Shown: piece after piece, positions 17,801-26,184 of the stretch
Position numbering within the stretch: the first letter of the stretch is position 1
Layout of the letters: every line of letters starts with the position of its first letter
Virus record (IMG/VR): IMGVR_UViG_3300022928_002150
Location: 31,809 to 95,808 of that record
Length of the DNA: 64,000 bases
Strand: one strand, 5' to 3'
Origin: a virus
Notes under the pieces: generated by a model
The model's database searches: none
Told to the model about the DNA's origin: nothing
The model's input: only the letters and a program-made list of their open reading frames with translations
Position numbers and translations under genes: made by a program

Positions 17801-20521
17801 GCGATTTATGTTGCACAAGACTCTGATTTCAGAACAAGAGCAGATGAAGTAATTGTTAAATGGCTTCCCCCTATAGTAGATGGCGAAGAGTATCAGTATC
17901 TAGCTGGATACAAAATTAGTCATAATATACCTGGAGCACCTAATCCTATATTTACAGAGAAGGGGCTAGATGCGTACTCGTTTACTGGTTTATCGGAAGG
18001 TACGTATCAAATAGGGGTTCAAACCATTAGTACTTTAGGTACTAGCTCAACTATGACTACAGTTACTTATGCTTTAAATGACCCCTTCTCCCTTTTAATA
18101 CAACGACTGGCGGATGGAGTAGGCGTAGGAGGCACTAGTTTAAAAAGTCCTTTTATAACTGCTGGAGCAACACCAACATTTAAATTTAACTCCCCTCAAG
18201 AACTTATTGTATTTCCTTCAGCAGCGCCCGAATTACCGTTGTTGATATCAAATACAGACACGCTAGACTTGACTTCGACAGGAATAGAAGAGGATAAAAC
18301 ATATTATGTTTTAGCCAAAAGCGGTGGCGCTTTACAACCGGATGACGATAGTAGTGTCGCTAGAAATGGATCATTGAAGTTGATTGATTTTTACACTGAG
18401 GGAGGATTTTGGTATGATGTTATAGATACTGCAGGAGTTCCTGCCGATAATTTTTCTAATACTTCTCTGACTTCTCCCAGCGCTATATCTATTAAAAGAG
18501 GTGAGGTGTATTTACAAGGAACTGGCACAAGCTTCTCTTCCGAAATAGAGGCTAGAGATTATATAAGAATTATAGATACAAACAGCTCTGAAGTAGTGCA
18601 TGACGCTAAGGTTTTAGCAGTAATATCAGATGAATTATTAATCTTAAATAATCCAGCAACTTCTAATTATGATACAGGGTACGAAATAAAAAAATCTAGT
18701 CTTAACTTTCTTTTTGAAGAAGATACTGTAGTTGCTAGTGTGCGTAAAAGTTCTGCAACTAGTGAGTGGACCATTGTTAATTATTTAACCAATGACCCAG
18801 ATGTCGATAAAGCACGTCTAGTAAACATTATCAAGGATGGTGGAGATGCCATAGAATATGATGTTACCGGTACTGCTTTAAGTGACCAGGTTGTTCTTAA
18901 CATTGATACTACGGGATACACTAACCCCATAGTTACAGTTACTGGAGACGCTTTTAATTCTTTAGACGAAAGCGAAGATACTGTAGGTACTGCCGGGGAT
19001 AATCAGACAAGAACTTTTACTCTATCTGATACTTCCTATGACGCTAGTACTTTAGAGTTTAATGTATCTATAGTAGAGGGCGGAGACCCCGATAATGTTA
19101 CGACTGCAATTGATACTAACTATTATATTAAAAAACAGTATGATGCTAGTAGTTTTATAAGGTTCGAAGACTTAGAAGTTACTGTAGCAACAGCTTCCGG
19201 TACAGGTAATTTAACGTATGATGATGCGGGATTGTTTACATATACTCCTCCAGCCATAAGCACACCTGCAATACTAAGTAATGGAACTAACCCTTCTTTA
19301 AATACAAATATTACAGATTTAGAGATTCGTACTTTAATAGGGGCAGGAACATCTAACTTAGCTCTGGGAACTACAGCGGGTACGGCTTTGGAAGGAGATA
19401 CAGCTCTTCTTCAATTGGGAACTACAGCTGGTACAGCTTTAGCTGGAGATACCGCTCTTCTTCAATTGGGAACTACAGCGGGTACGGCTTTGGAAGGAGA
19501 TACAGCTCTTCTTGAATTGGGAACTACAGCTGGTACGGCTTTAGCTGGAGATACAGCTCTTCTTCAATTGGGAACTACAGCTGGTACGGCTTTAGCTGGA
19601 GATACAGCTCTTCTTCAATTGGGAACTACCAGTACAACGGCTTTAGCTGGAGATACAGTACTGACTACAACTTTACTTTCTTTAACTGATGTTGGGGCAG
19701 ATGGTACTAGTGGACAAGTGTTAACTACTGATGGTAATGGGTCTTTTACTTTTGAAGATGCCGAAGGAGGGGTCACAACTGAAACAGATCCAATATTTAA
19801 TGCACACACTACTAGTAATATTTCAGACGGTACCGGGTTTTTAAAAAACACTGCAGGTACTTGGAGCTATGATAATAGTACATATTTAACTACGGAAACT
19901 TCTCATGCGGATGTAGTTGTAGATGGTGACTTTACTTCGCAAGGGTTCATGGTAAGGGGTGCTAGTGCGGGAACTTATTCGATTGATAATACTACGTACT
20001 TAGGCAATATTGTAGAAGATGTAACTCCTCAACTGGGGGCAAATTTAGATGGACAAACTTTTAATATAACTACCACGGGAGATCTTAGTGCTACGGATAT
20101 AACAGCTACTAAAGGTTTATACGTAGGAAACTCTACAGCTACTTTTTCACAAGATGACATTAGAGCAGAAGGAAATATCTATGCGTATTGGTCTTCGGAT
20201 ATTAATATGAAAACTGACATTCATCCTATGGAAAACGCCCTTTCGAAAGTAATGAATATTAGTGGCGTTAACTTTAATTGGAAAGATAAAACTATTCAAG
20301 ACAGGGGCGGGGAAGACGGCTACTTTGTTAAAAAGAGAGACGTTGGAATTATCGCACAGGAAGTAGAAAAAGTCTTACCCGAAGTAGTAAGTACCCGTAA
20401 GGATGGTACTCTAGCAGTACGATACGAAGGGCTTGTACCTTTGCTCATCGAAGCAATTAAGGATCTCGAGAAAAAAGTAAGACGTTTGGAGGGTAAAGAT
20501 GCCGAATATACCGAAGACTAG
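14897..20521 (+). CDS. gpJ-like central tail protein with C-terminal S74 chaperone
   Basis: This 1,874-residue protein joins a gpJ-type N-terminal hub (LSEGPIEGLVNGEGSI, RGMRVKIPSNYSTR, and NPAWVFYDLVTNNRYGLGGWI near 550, which is the classic J motif) to a long fibre region. Fibronectin-like sequence occurs near 970-1060, a 17-residue repeat at about 1490-1591, and an S74 peptidase/intramolecular chaperone at about 1768-1874 (SSDINMKTDIHP, VGIIAQEVEKVLPEVV, LLIEAIKDLEKKVRRLE). S74 domains trimerise fibres and then cut themselves off at the Ser of the SSD motif. It should determine receptor specificity. Fusing the chaperone to J is unusual, because S74 is more often at the end of separate fibres. 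Confidence 0.92.
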   Translation: MSARDQKIADKNRGVLSTSFRPDRSQIVNITDMLSEGPIEGLVNGEGSIKLNKDPIKDILVEGTIATSSYTLIKDGSPRDGVITPAIYTDAIPGITKTAIQIQVNNAYDSNVGTSALIFPGGMAQAQSSFKPYIELDTTISFAFPSWINNVRIVKQYSMRLAREDSPKTYLKGKFERYSDTTGRFYFKDTNTSLIQVFLDEAEEAGSQLKLQLDYDNTVIASLNDTNVLFVADWDLGPGNFSNITITRILAGRGNASVSAGSKYKSVSTQFRPGTFEQEPMLNYGNSTGVSFAQGPSFQNQALEFWDVLSQEYKDLVEVGGDTSGLNLNNVNPVSFRATSPTGFGLTYEQAPEVDEIRFTFSYNSLYTYHAKDNDYKDAGVFYNTKLKLYRGADISEVNLRAGDTQLLHSAGKNGSRGPLLIEERVWLEPFKPFDDFELIIERTTRQEGRGVYPSGKNSGRSTTMHASSAITNISSIIKEPLNYPYTAYANVRFDSTEFTSAPQRTYELRGMRVKIPSNYSTREENNTDVATYEGLWDGSFRTELTYTDNPAWVFYDLVTNNRYGLGGWIKDTDIDKYALYRIAKYCDDLVPDGKGGLEPRYRANLYLTKAVDAYKLLKDIASIFVGLVYWLDGKVTPIADQASWPVYTFTASNVVDGKFNYTGTGAKTRPNQIVIGYNNPDKDYIIDPIIVEDRTRISQENRVQSKYVNAFGATSEGQAQRYGRYKLWTSNYQTELVSFKTSLNAAFIRPGDVIQVQDQARDRLISSGRVSAATSTTITLDRKVPLQDDITYSLYGLITTSAAFCAQTTAEIDGVVYNNAEVLPLELYVDETTASNILDDSGVPVTVRWAPYTFMEERSIDYATTTGGVAGSYDVVTITSPFTASLIPSSIWSIAQLNTEYQLDIIGSPRLYKILSMSQEDVNIYSITAVEHYNEKYEDVESGFDIYQADRFDPPIERAALRVPAPTAIYVAQDSDFRTRADEVIVKWLPPIVDGEEYQYLAGYKISHNIPGAPNPIFTEKGLDAYSFTGLSEGTYQIGVQTISTLGTSSTMTTVTYALNDPFSLLIQRLADGVGVGGTSLKSPFITAGATPTFKFNSPQELIVFPSAAPELPLLISNTDTLDLTSTGIEEDKTYYVLAKSGGALQPDDDSSVARNGSLKLIDFYTEGGFWYDVIDTAGVPADNFSNTSLTSPSAISIKRGEVYLQGTGTSFSSEIEARDYIRIIDTNSSEVVHDAKVLAVISDELLILNNPATSNYDTGYEIKKSSLNFLFEEDTVVASVRKSSATSEWTIVNYLTNDPDVDKARLVNIIKDGGDAIEYDVTGTALSDQVVLNIDTTGYTNPIVTVTGDAFNSLDESEDTVGTAGDNQTRTFTLSDTSYDASTLEFNVSIVEGGDPDNVTTAIDTNYYIKKQYDASSFIRFEDLEVTVATASGTGNLTYDDAGLFTYTPPAISTPAILSNGTNPSLNTNITDLEIRTLIGAGTSNLALGTTAGTALEGDTALLQLGTTAGTALAGDTALLQLGTTAGTALEGDTALLELGTTAGTALAGDTALLQLGTTAGTALAGDTALLQLGTTSTTALAGDTVLTTTLLSLTDVGADGTSGQVLTTDGNGSFTFEDAEGGVTTETDPIFNAHTTSNISDGTGFLKNTAGTWSYDNSTYLTTETSHADVVVDGDFTSQGFMVRGASAGTYSIDNTTYLGNIVEDVTPQLGANLDGQTFNITTTGDLSATDITATKGLYVGNSTATFSQDDIRAEGNIYAYWSSDINMKTDIHPMENALSKVMNISGVNFNWKDKTIQDRGGEDGYFVKKRDVGIIAQEVEKVLPEVVSTRKDGTLAVRYEGLVPLLIEAIKDLEKKVRRLEGKDAEYTED
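19364..19669 (+). repeat. Six tandem 51-bp (17-residue) repeats in gpJ-like gene
   Basis: Unit LGTTAGTALEGDTALLQ is repeated six times in register (19364, 19415, 19466, 19517, 19568, 19619). The last copy has diverged. Copies are nearly identical in DNA, so length change by slippage or recombination is expected. In the protein it should form a regular rod just before the terminal fibre and S74 chaperone. Confidence 0.9.
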
Positions 20522-21473
20522 TGGAAATGGATCGGACAGCGTTGACTTAAACCTAAGAGGTATTTACAATATAACCCGAGGGGCAACTTATGATGCCGCT
20601 ATTAGTTCAGGATTTGATATAGAAGGAGGTGTATTCCCACATATTAGAAGGGGCATAAATCTTACACCCGATTATTATTATGCAGGAGGCTCTTTGACTG
20701 CAGCTGGAACGTCGGATATGGTTAATAATTGGAGAAGATTTGATCATCGTACTGGTAGTTATCAATCTGCTTTTAGTTCAGACCCTAGTTTAGTTGGCCA
20801 AGCAAGCGGTTGGGATGCCGCTCCAAGTGGTATTGGAATTACTCAACCTACAAATAGCGCTGGCCTAATAGGTTTTGTATCTCCTGATAGTCAGGCACAG
20901 CAAAAGTATTATATACGAACTAAGATAACTTCAACTTCCAGCGATAACGATTCTATAGGGGTTATTCTTGCATGGAGAACTGATGGTACTACTGAATATA
21001 CTCTTTATGCTCAGAGGTCTAATAGCGATCTGGGAGGATTAGATGCCTGGTCTATTGTTGAAAATTTCAGAGGGAGTTCTAGTGGGTATAGTGCTAAGGC
21101 TGTGGGTACTTATAACTACGCCACCCCGAGTTCTTGGTCGAATTACACTAATGGTACTGTTATTGAGGTTATTAGTTCTATAGATGATGATGGAATGGGT
21201 AATTTAAGTCGTACTTTTACTTGTAGATCCACCGCTATGAACTCCTCTACTTTAGGTGACGAAATATCTTTCACAGTAAATAGTAGCAGTGTTTGGTATC
21301 CTGCAGCTCCTTATGGTTTTGCGGCTTTTTCTCAAGAAGATTGTGAATTTGGTGAAATCTATATAGGAGAAAATGAGACAGCTGCTACGGCTAGACCTAT
21401 GGGCTTTGACCCAGTTGGAACTACTATAGATCCTTGGGATTTAGGAAGATATAGAAATGCTTTTTATACATAA
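20499..21473 (+). CDS. Accessory tail fibre/lectin-like protein
   Basis: The protein has 324 residues and overlaps the gpJ-like gene by 23 bases. It is the last gene of the tail operon. It is rich in Ser/Gly/Tyr and lacks membrane segments. A middle region (about 100-290) has alternating strands with IRTKITSTSSDNDSIGVILAW and SIDDDGMGNLSRTFTC patterns that look like a concanavalin-type beta sandwich. A role as a receptor-binding or tail-tip accessory protein is inferred from position and composition. Confidence 0.75.
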   Translation: MPNIPKTSGNGSDSVDLNLRGIYNITRGATYDAAISSGFDIEGGVFPHIRRGINLTPDYYYAGGSLTAAGTSDMVNNWRRFDHRTGSYQSAFSSDPSLVGQASGWDAAPSGIGITQPTNSAGLIGFVSPDSQAQQKYYIRTKITSTSSDNDSIGVILAWRTDGTTEYTLYAQRSNSDLGGLDAWSIVENFRGSSSGYSAKAVGTYNYATPSSWSNYTNGTVIEVISSIDDDGMGNLSRTFTCRSTAMNSSTLGDEISFTVNSSSVWYPAAPYGFAAFSQEDCEFGEIYIGENETAATARPMGFDPVGTTIDPWDLGRYRNAFYT

Positions 21474-21475
21474 TT

Positions 21476-21503
21476 AAAAAAGGGGCTTGCGCCCCTTTAG
21501 TTT
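21476..21503. terminator. Bidirectional terminator between converging operons
   Basis: The stem AAAGGGGC (21479-21486) / GCCCCTTT (21491-21498) with loop TTGC has A-runs on the left and T-rich sequence on the right. On the minus strand it is followed by six T. It lies between the end of the plus-strand tail operon and the end of the minus-strand replication operon, so it can stop both. Confidence 0.85.
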
Positions 21504-21771
21504 AATTAACAACAGCCTCTGGAGGGGCTTCTTCTGTTTTTGGTTCCGCAATCTCCTTTCGGAGTAGCTCCATAAACCCATTATTTGTTACTTCATATTG
21601 AGTAATTTCAAACTTTAAGTTCTGAATTTTAGCGGCAACAGATTGCAGGTGACTAATGTAATACTTAGCCAACTCTGATAAATCTGCGATTTTATGGGGA
21701 GTTCCATCAATATTAATTGATTCTGGCTCTTCCCCTTCTGGTACTTTAGGTACCGCTTGTAGATCTGTCAT
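21502..21771 (-). CDS. Small conserved phage protein, DUF6447-like
   Basis: This 89-residue acidic protein has INIDGTPHKIADLSELAKYYISHLQ followed by a helical segment (VAAKIQNLKFEITQYEV; motifs shown in outline). A short 'DG..Y/HKI.DLS..AK' head and a coiled helix is the pattern I associate with DUF6447-type proteins near phage RNR genes. The match is from memory and the function is unknown. The start is preceded by AAGGAAAAAAT. It ends inside the bidirectional terminator. Confidence 0.65.
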   Translation of the reverse strand: MTDLQAVPKVPEGEEPESINIDGTPHKIADLSELAKYYISHLQSVAAKIQNLKFEITQYEVTNNGFMELLRKEIAEPKTEEAPPEAVVN

Positions 21772-21780
21772 ATTTTTTCC

Positions 21781-22740
21781 TTATTTAAAAATGTCTTGCC
21801 AGTTTCCAGTTGTGCTTGCTCTAGAGTACTCTGTTGCTCTATTCTCAAAGAAATTAGCATGCTCAACTCCGTTTAACATAAAATCTAACCAGGGTAAAGG
21901 ATTATCTTTGCTGGAAAAGATTTTTTTCATACCCAAACCTAATAGTCTACGATCTGCAATATATCGAATATAGCTTTTTACTTCGTCCGGTGTTAGGCCT
22001 GGGACTACCGCGTCTTCAAAACACAAGTCAATAAAAGCGTCTTCTAGATCTACTGTGCGCTCTGCTGCACAATAAATTTCATATTTTAAATCATCATTCC
22101 ATAAGTCTGGGTTTTCTTGAATGAAAGTTCTAAACAACTGAGACATTCCTTCTACATGAAGAGTTTCATCTCGTATTGACCATGTTACAATTTGTCCCAT
22201 GCCTTTCATTAAGTTATGGCGAGGAAAGTTTAGCAAAATAGCAAAACTACTAAATAACTGAACTCCCTCGGTAAACCCTGAGTAGATAGCCATTGTTTTA
22301 GCAATATCTATAGGGGTATCCATTCCGAAGTTACTTAGATGTTCATGCTTGTCCAGCATAGCTTTATGTTCAAAAAACTTTTGGTATTCGTCGTCTCCGA
22401 AACCTAGAGTTTCAAGAAGCAAAGAATATGCTTCTTGATGAACCGCTTCCATAGCTGCAAAAGCTGATAGCATCATTCGTACTTCGGGTTGTTTAAATGT
22501 AGGTAGATAATGCTTTGCATATCCACAACATACATCAACATCTGCCTGGGTGAAAAACCTAAAAATTTGATTAATAAGTTTTCTACTTTCAACAGGTAAT
22601 TTTTCTCTATAATCTTTTAAATCATCGGCTAAGTTGACTTCATCCGGCAACCAATGCATGTGCTGTTGAGTTTTATAGTGCTCAAATGCCCAAGGATAAT
22701 TAAAAGGCTTATAATAAGACCTTTCTTCTAATAAACTCAT
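21781..22740 (-). CDS. nrdB: Class I ribonucleotide reductase small subunit
   Basis: The 319-residue R2 subunit makes the tyrosyl radical used by NrdA. All metal ligands and the radical Tyr can be placed: D67 (TQADVDV), E98 and H101 (AAMEAVHQEAY), Y105, E158 (SGFTEGVQL), E192 and H195 (SIRDETLHVEG). The ribosome-binding site AGGAG precedes ATG by six bases. It is the partner of the NrdA at 22912 and lies in the same minus-strand operon, with a small membrane-protein gene in between. It should supply dNTPs for phage replication together with ThyX and the NTP diphosphohydrolases. Confidence 0.96.
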   Translation of the reverse strand: MSLLEERSYYKPFNYPWAFEHYKTQQHMHWLPDEVNLADDLKDYREKLPVESRKLINQIFRFFTQADVDVCCGYAKHYLPTFKQPEVRMMLSAFAAMEAVHQEAYSLLLETLGFGDDEYQKFFEHKAMLDKHEHLSNFGMDTPIDIAKTMAIYSGFTEGVQLFSSFAILLNFPRHNLMKGMGQIVTWSIRDETLHVEGMSQLFRTFIQENPDLWNDDLKYEIYCAAERTVDLEDAFIDLCFEDAVVPGLTPDEVKSYIRYIADRRLLGLGMKKIFSSKDNPLPWLDFMLNGVEHANFFENRATEYSRASTTGNWQDIFK

Positions 22741-22757
22741 TATATTCTCCTAAACTG

Positions 22758-22922
22758 TTACCAGTTGTGTACTACATTTGTCATGATGAAAAAACACGTT
22801 AAAAAATTTACAAATACAATAGCTGTTCTTATTATAGCTACTATATTATCATATTCCTCTGTTTTTTCATCCGAGAAACTTCCTATTGTATACTTCCAGA
22901 TAATCCAAGCCTTAGCCCTCAC
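22758..22922 (-). CDS. 54-residue membrane protein between nrdA and nrdB
   Basis: The frame starts at a GTG inside the last codons of nrdA, behind AAGGATGTCTAGCTT, and ends 17 bases before nrdB. It carries WKYTIGSFSDEKTEEYDNIV and then one membrane helix (AIIRTAIVFVNFLTCFFIM) and VVHNW. The GSFSDE...YDNIVA-RT...HNW pattern is one I recall from small membrane proteins next to RNR genes in marine phages. It is too short for standard gene calling. The function is unknown. Confidence 0.7.
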   Translation of the reverse strand: MRAKAWIIWKYTIGSFSDEKTEEYDNIVAIIRTAIVFVNFLTCFFIMTNVVHNW

Positions 22923-24696
22923 AAGCTAGACATCCTTCATCATCTAAGCTATCAAATATATACTGACGAAGAGCCTCATCAGATACATTTTCTGCTCTTT
23001 TGTACGCTTCACTTCTGAGATAGTAAAGAGTCTTTACACCTCTTTTCCATGCCATCATATGAATAGCGTGTAGTTCTTGCTTGGATACATTTGCAGGAAA
23101 GAATACGTTTAATGACTGACTCTGACATATAAACTCCTGCCTATCGGCTGCAAGATCAATAATCCACTTCTGGTCTATCTCTACTGCTGTTTTAAAAACA
23201 TCTTTAGTCCAATCATCTAGAAATTCTAGATGCTGCACAGAGCCTCCGTTCGTAGTAATACTTTTCCAAACTTCTTCAGTATCTTGATTTAGCTCTTGTA
23301 GAAGATTTTCAAGATATTCGTTTTTAAGTAAACTGCTACCGCTTTTAGTTTTTTGAGTAAAAGCATTAGCACGATATGGCTCAATAGAAGGAGATGTATT
23401 CCCACATATAATACTACTAGAGGCATTAGGAGCAACGGCCAGCAGATGTGCATTACGGACACCATGGCCCTCTCCATCAGGACACTCTCCTCGTTCGATG
23501 GCGAGTCGTTTTGTTTCATTTACAGCCTCTTCTTTAATTCTCTTGAACATAGTCATGTTCTTTCCTTTTGCCATTGCGCTTTCAAAAGGTATATTCTGCC
23601 TTTGTAAGTAGGCATGAAACCCCATAGCACCTAGGCCAATACTTCTTTCATTTTCCGCACTAAAGGACGCTTTCCATAGCTGTGGAGGAGCGCTCTTAAT
23701 AAAGTGGGTGAGAACATTATCGAGCATTCTTACTAAGTCTGGTATAAATTGGTCGTTGTTTTTCCACTCGTCAAATTCTTCCAGATTTACACTTGATAGA
23801 CAACATACTGCTGTTCTCTCTTCATTTGTAGGTAAAGTAATTTCCGAGCATAGATTAGATTGATGCACTCGTAACCCAAGTTTTTGTTGAAACTCAGGTA
23901 CTGCTTTATCGACTGTATCCCGAAACACAATATAGGGCTCTCCTGTCTCTACGCGATTTTGAATTAATTTTACCCACAGTGTTTTTGCAGATACAACTTT
24001 CTTAACTTCTCCTGAGTGTGGATCAATTAGGGGCCATGAGTCATCAAACCCAGGCTCCCGTGTAGCACCTTCGATGAGTTGCATAAAATCATCCCCAACC
24101 ATAATACCATGATGAAGATTGGTAGATTTACGATTAATGTCTCCACCCGTAGGTTTACGAACATCCAAAAATTCTTCTACTTCAGGGTGAGAAATATCAA
24201 GGTATGCTGCATAGCTTCCACGACGTGTTACGCCCTGAGAGAAAGCAAGCATCTCAGCATCAACAACTTTTAGAAAAGGAATTACACCCGTACTTTCGGA
24301 GCCATTGCTCGTTTTCGAGCCGACACTCCGAACCCCGGTCCAACAACCTCCGACCCCGCCACCGACTGACGATAAGAAAGCATTTTCAGTATAATGGTCT
24401 GTTATACCTTCCCTACTATCATCCACATAATTTAAAAAACAACTAATTGGTAGCCCTCTCTTTGTACCTCCATTAGATAGAAGCGGAGTAGAGAACATAA
24501 ACCACAGCTTACTAGCGTAGTCATATAATCTCTGTGCGTGCTCCTTATCGTCAGCAAAAGCACAAGCAGCTCTGGCGAAAGAATCTTGTGGAGAAGTCTC
24601 GCCCTCAATCATATATCTATCTTCTAGTGTTTTTAAACTAAACTCGGATAGATAGTTGTCTCTTTTATAGTTAATATTTATATTGTACTTAGGCAT
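22912..24696 (-). CDS. nrdA: Class I ribonucleotide reductase large subunit
   Basis: The 594-residue catalytic subunit reduces ribonucleotides. Key residues are visible: C86 (LPISCFL), N280 and C282 and E284 (SNLCSEI), C297/C298 (AVCCLSSVNL) and the C-terminal redox pair C589/C592 (GCLACEG). It begins directly in the catalytic barrel region and lacks an N-terminal ATP-cone, so it may not be shut off by dATP, a common trait in phage RNRs. The GGAGAG ribosome-binding site supports ATG at 24696. It overlaps the exonuclease gene upstream by eight bases. Confidence 0.96.
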   Translation of the reverse strand: MPKYNININYKRDNYLSEFSLKTLEDRYMIEGETSPQDSFARAACAFADDKEHAQRLYDYASKLWFMFSTPLLSNGGTKRGLPISCFLNYVDDSREGITDHYTENAFLSSVGGGVGGCWTGVRSVGSKTSNGSESTGVIPFLKVVDAEMLAFSQGVTRRGSYAAYLDISHPEVEEFLDVRKPTGGDINRKSTNLHHGIMVGDDFMQLIEGATREPGFDDSWPLIDPHSGEVKKVVSAKTLWVKLIQNRVETGEPYIVFRDTVDKAVPEFQQKLGLRVHQSNLCSEITLPTNEERTAVCCLSSVNLEEFDEWKNNDQFIPDLVRMLDNVLTHFIKSAPPQLWKASFSAENERSIGLGAMGFHAYLQRQNIPFESAMAKGKNMTMFKRIKEEAVNETKRLAIERGECPDGEGHGVRNAHLLAVAPNASSSIICGNTSPSIEPYRANAFTQKTKSGSSLLKNEYLENLLQELNQDTEEVWKSITTNGGSVQHLEFLDDWTKDVFKTAVEIDQKWIIDLAADRQEFICQSQSLNVFFPANVSKQELHAIHMMAWKRGVKTLYYLRSEAYKRAENVSDEALRQYIFDSLDDEGCLACEG

Positions 24697-25531
24697 TGAC
24701 TGCTACTCTCCTTCCAATATCCCTTAAATTGTCTGTTCCAATAGCATCATCACAATATGTTAATAAGTCCATTAGTTCATAATTTAGTAAAATTTGTTCA
24801 TAATTTTCATTAAGTGACTGAATATATTTATAGCTACCCGGAATGGGGCACGCGTCATAAATATTTAAAGCACTTCCAAACTCTTCTATAAGTCCTATCC
24901 CTCTTTTTGGGCCAATACCAGGAATTCCTGGTACATTGTCACCTTTATCCCCAGTTAAACACTTTAAAGAAATATATTCCTCAGGTTTACAATCATAATG
25001 CTCCCCCCAGTTATCTAATGTTACTTCTTTTCTGGTAACATATGAAAATCTAGATACATTACTGCCTATAAGAAGGTCCCAATCCCTGTCGCTAGAGACT
25101 AGCCAGATGTTATCTAAATTGTATTTATCTTTATTTTTTACTAAGTGAGCTGCTATATCATCTGCTTCGACTCCCTCATAGCGTAAAATAGGGTATTTTT
25201 CACTTAAAGTTTCAAGAGTTGCTTCATACTCCTCAAAAAACTCCTCAAAAGCAAGTTTCTCTGCTTCTGTTTGATCTGCAAATTTTTCTTTTCTGTTCAT
25301 CTTATACTCGGGCAAGATCATCTTTCTATAAGATGAAGAACCCCAATCCGCAGTTATAATAATATCTGCACATTTATAAGACTTTGCTAGACTTTCTACA
25401 GTCTGAACATAATCATATCTAAAATCAGATCGACCTTGATGTTTCCATCTAAAGGCTAAATTTAAAGAGTCAACTACTAGTGTTGACCCCGCTGCAGGTT
25501 TTTCTACAGTATCTTTAAAATTAAATGCCAT
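24689..25531 (-). CDS. 5'-3' exonuclease/flap endonuclease (FEN/PIN-like)
   Basis: This 280-residue stand-alone version of the Pol I 5' nuclease should remove RNA primers and flaps. Seen motifs: VVDSLNLAFRW (first Asp), YEGVEADDIAAHL (EADD core), VSSDRDWDLLI (SSDxDxxQL-like) and the helix-hairpin-helix LTGDKGDNVPGIPGIGPKRG. The polymerase at 32460 lacks this domain, so the two proteins complement each other. The start at 25531 is chosen because AAGG lies before it and its ATG shares the A of the upstream TAA. The longer frame to 25564 has no ribosome-binding site. Confidence 0.92.
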   Translation of the reverse strand: MAFNFKDTVEKPAAGSTLVVDSLNLAFRWKHQGRSDFRYDYVQTVESLAKSYKCADIIITADWGSSSYRKMILPEYKMNRKEKFADQTEAEKLAFEEFFEEYEATLETLSEKYPILRYEGVEADDIAAHLVKNKDKYNLDNIWLVSSDRDWDLLIGSNVSRFSYVTRKEVTLDNWGEHYDCKPEEYISLKCLTGDKGDNVPGIPGIGPKRGIGLIEEFGSALNIYDACPIPGSYKYIQSLNENYEQILLNYELMDLLTYCDDAIGTDNLRDIGRRVAVNA

Positions 25532-25968
25532 TATATAAACCTTATTTCTTCTTTTTCTAACCACTCATCGGCTAATAGTATATAGCAACCCAAAAAATTA
25601 ATATACATATAATCGATAGTATTTACAGGCTTTTCTGCGGTTACTACAAACACAGGGGATCTATTATACTTGAAAAACAACAGAGGTTCTTGATCACCTC
25701 CCGCAGCTTGTTGTAAAAGTTTTACCCACCATCTAACAAGATTGTTTGTTTTTCTTGCAGTAAAAACCTTATCAGTAAGAGGGGATTCTGCATAGTTTTT
25801 TACTTCTATACAGAATCTATTCTTTTCGTGGGGTATATATAGATCCCCCTTTAAGTACTCCAAAGCGCCTGAGTTTGGTACTCTCTCAAATTTAAGATCG
25901 GTACATTCCCTCAGCATATCTCTAACGAGGTACTCTCCTCTTGCACCTTTAGCCCTGCTATCTACCAT
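25531..25968 (-). CDS. PDDEXK nuclease, probable Holliday junction resolvase
   Basis: This 145-residue basic protein has the pattern RAKGARGEYLVRDMLRE (E near 13), PNSGA, KGDLYI (D near 42) and CIEVKNY (E-x-K near 55-57), which is the PDDEXK layout of Hjc-like and related resolvases. It sits between recombination genes (SbcC/SbcD) and the flap exonuclease, with overlapping starts and stops on both sides, so it is part of one replication/recombination unit. Other PDDEXK roles, such as a VRR-NUC or restriction-like nuclease, cannot be excluded. Confidence 0.75.
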   Translation of the reverse strand: MVDSRAKGARGEYLVRDMLRECTDLKFERVPNSGALEYLKGDLYIPHEKNRFCIEVKNYAESPLTDKVFTARKTNNLVRWWVKLLQQAAGGDQEPLLFFKYNRSPVFVVTAEKPVNTIDYMYINFLGCYILLADEWLEKEEIRFI

Positions 25969-26183
25969 TATGTTAACATCATTTCATAAAACTGATTTAC
26001 AACTTCTAGCTTTTCTTGGCACTCTGCCATTTTTTGTATTTCAGTCTCTATAGCTCCCAACACATCTGGGTGCTCCCCAATCCCTACAGGGTTATTTAAG
26101 TATACTAAAATATTTGCTTTATGGTACGCTATCTCTCCTTCAAATTTATGAGATAGAGCGTCCAATATAACTTCTTGGTGCAT
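25968..26183 (-). CDS. 71-residue helical protein, unknown
   Basis: The protein is wholly helical and acidic (HQEVILDALSHKFEGEIAYHK; IETEIQKMAECQEKLEVV), with no membrane segment. A stop/start overlap with the nuclease gene and one base spacing from SbcC show that it is part of the recombination operon. It may be a small partner of one of these enzymes. No family was recognised. Confidence 0.7.
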   Translation of the reverse strand: MHQEVILDALSHKFEGEIAYHKANILVYLNNPVGIGEHPDVLGAIETEIQKMAECQEKLEVVNQFYEMMLT

Positions 26184-26184
26184 T

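Noticed and set aside
22782-22929. Plus-strand 48-codon frame with a signal-like helix
   Set aside because: No ribosome-binding site or promoter, opposite to the operon, and antisense to the better-supported 54-residue minus-strand frame.
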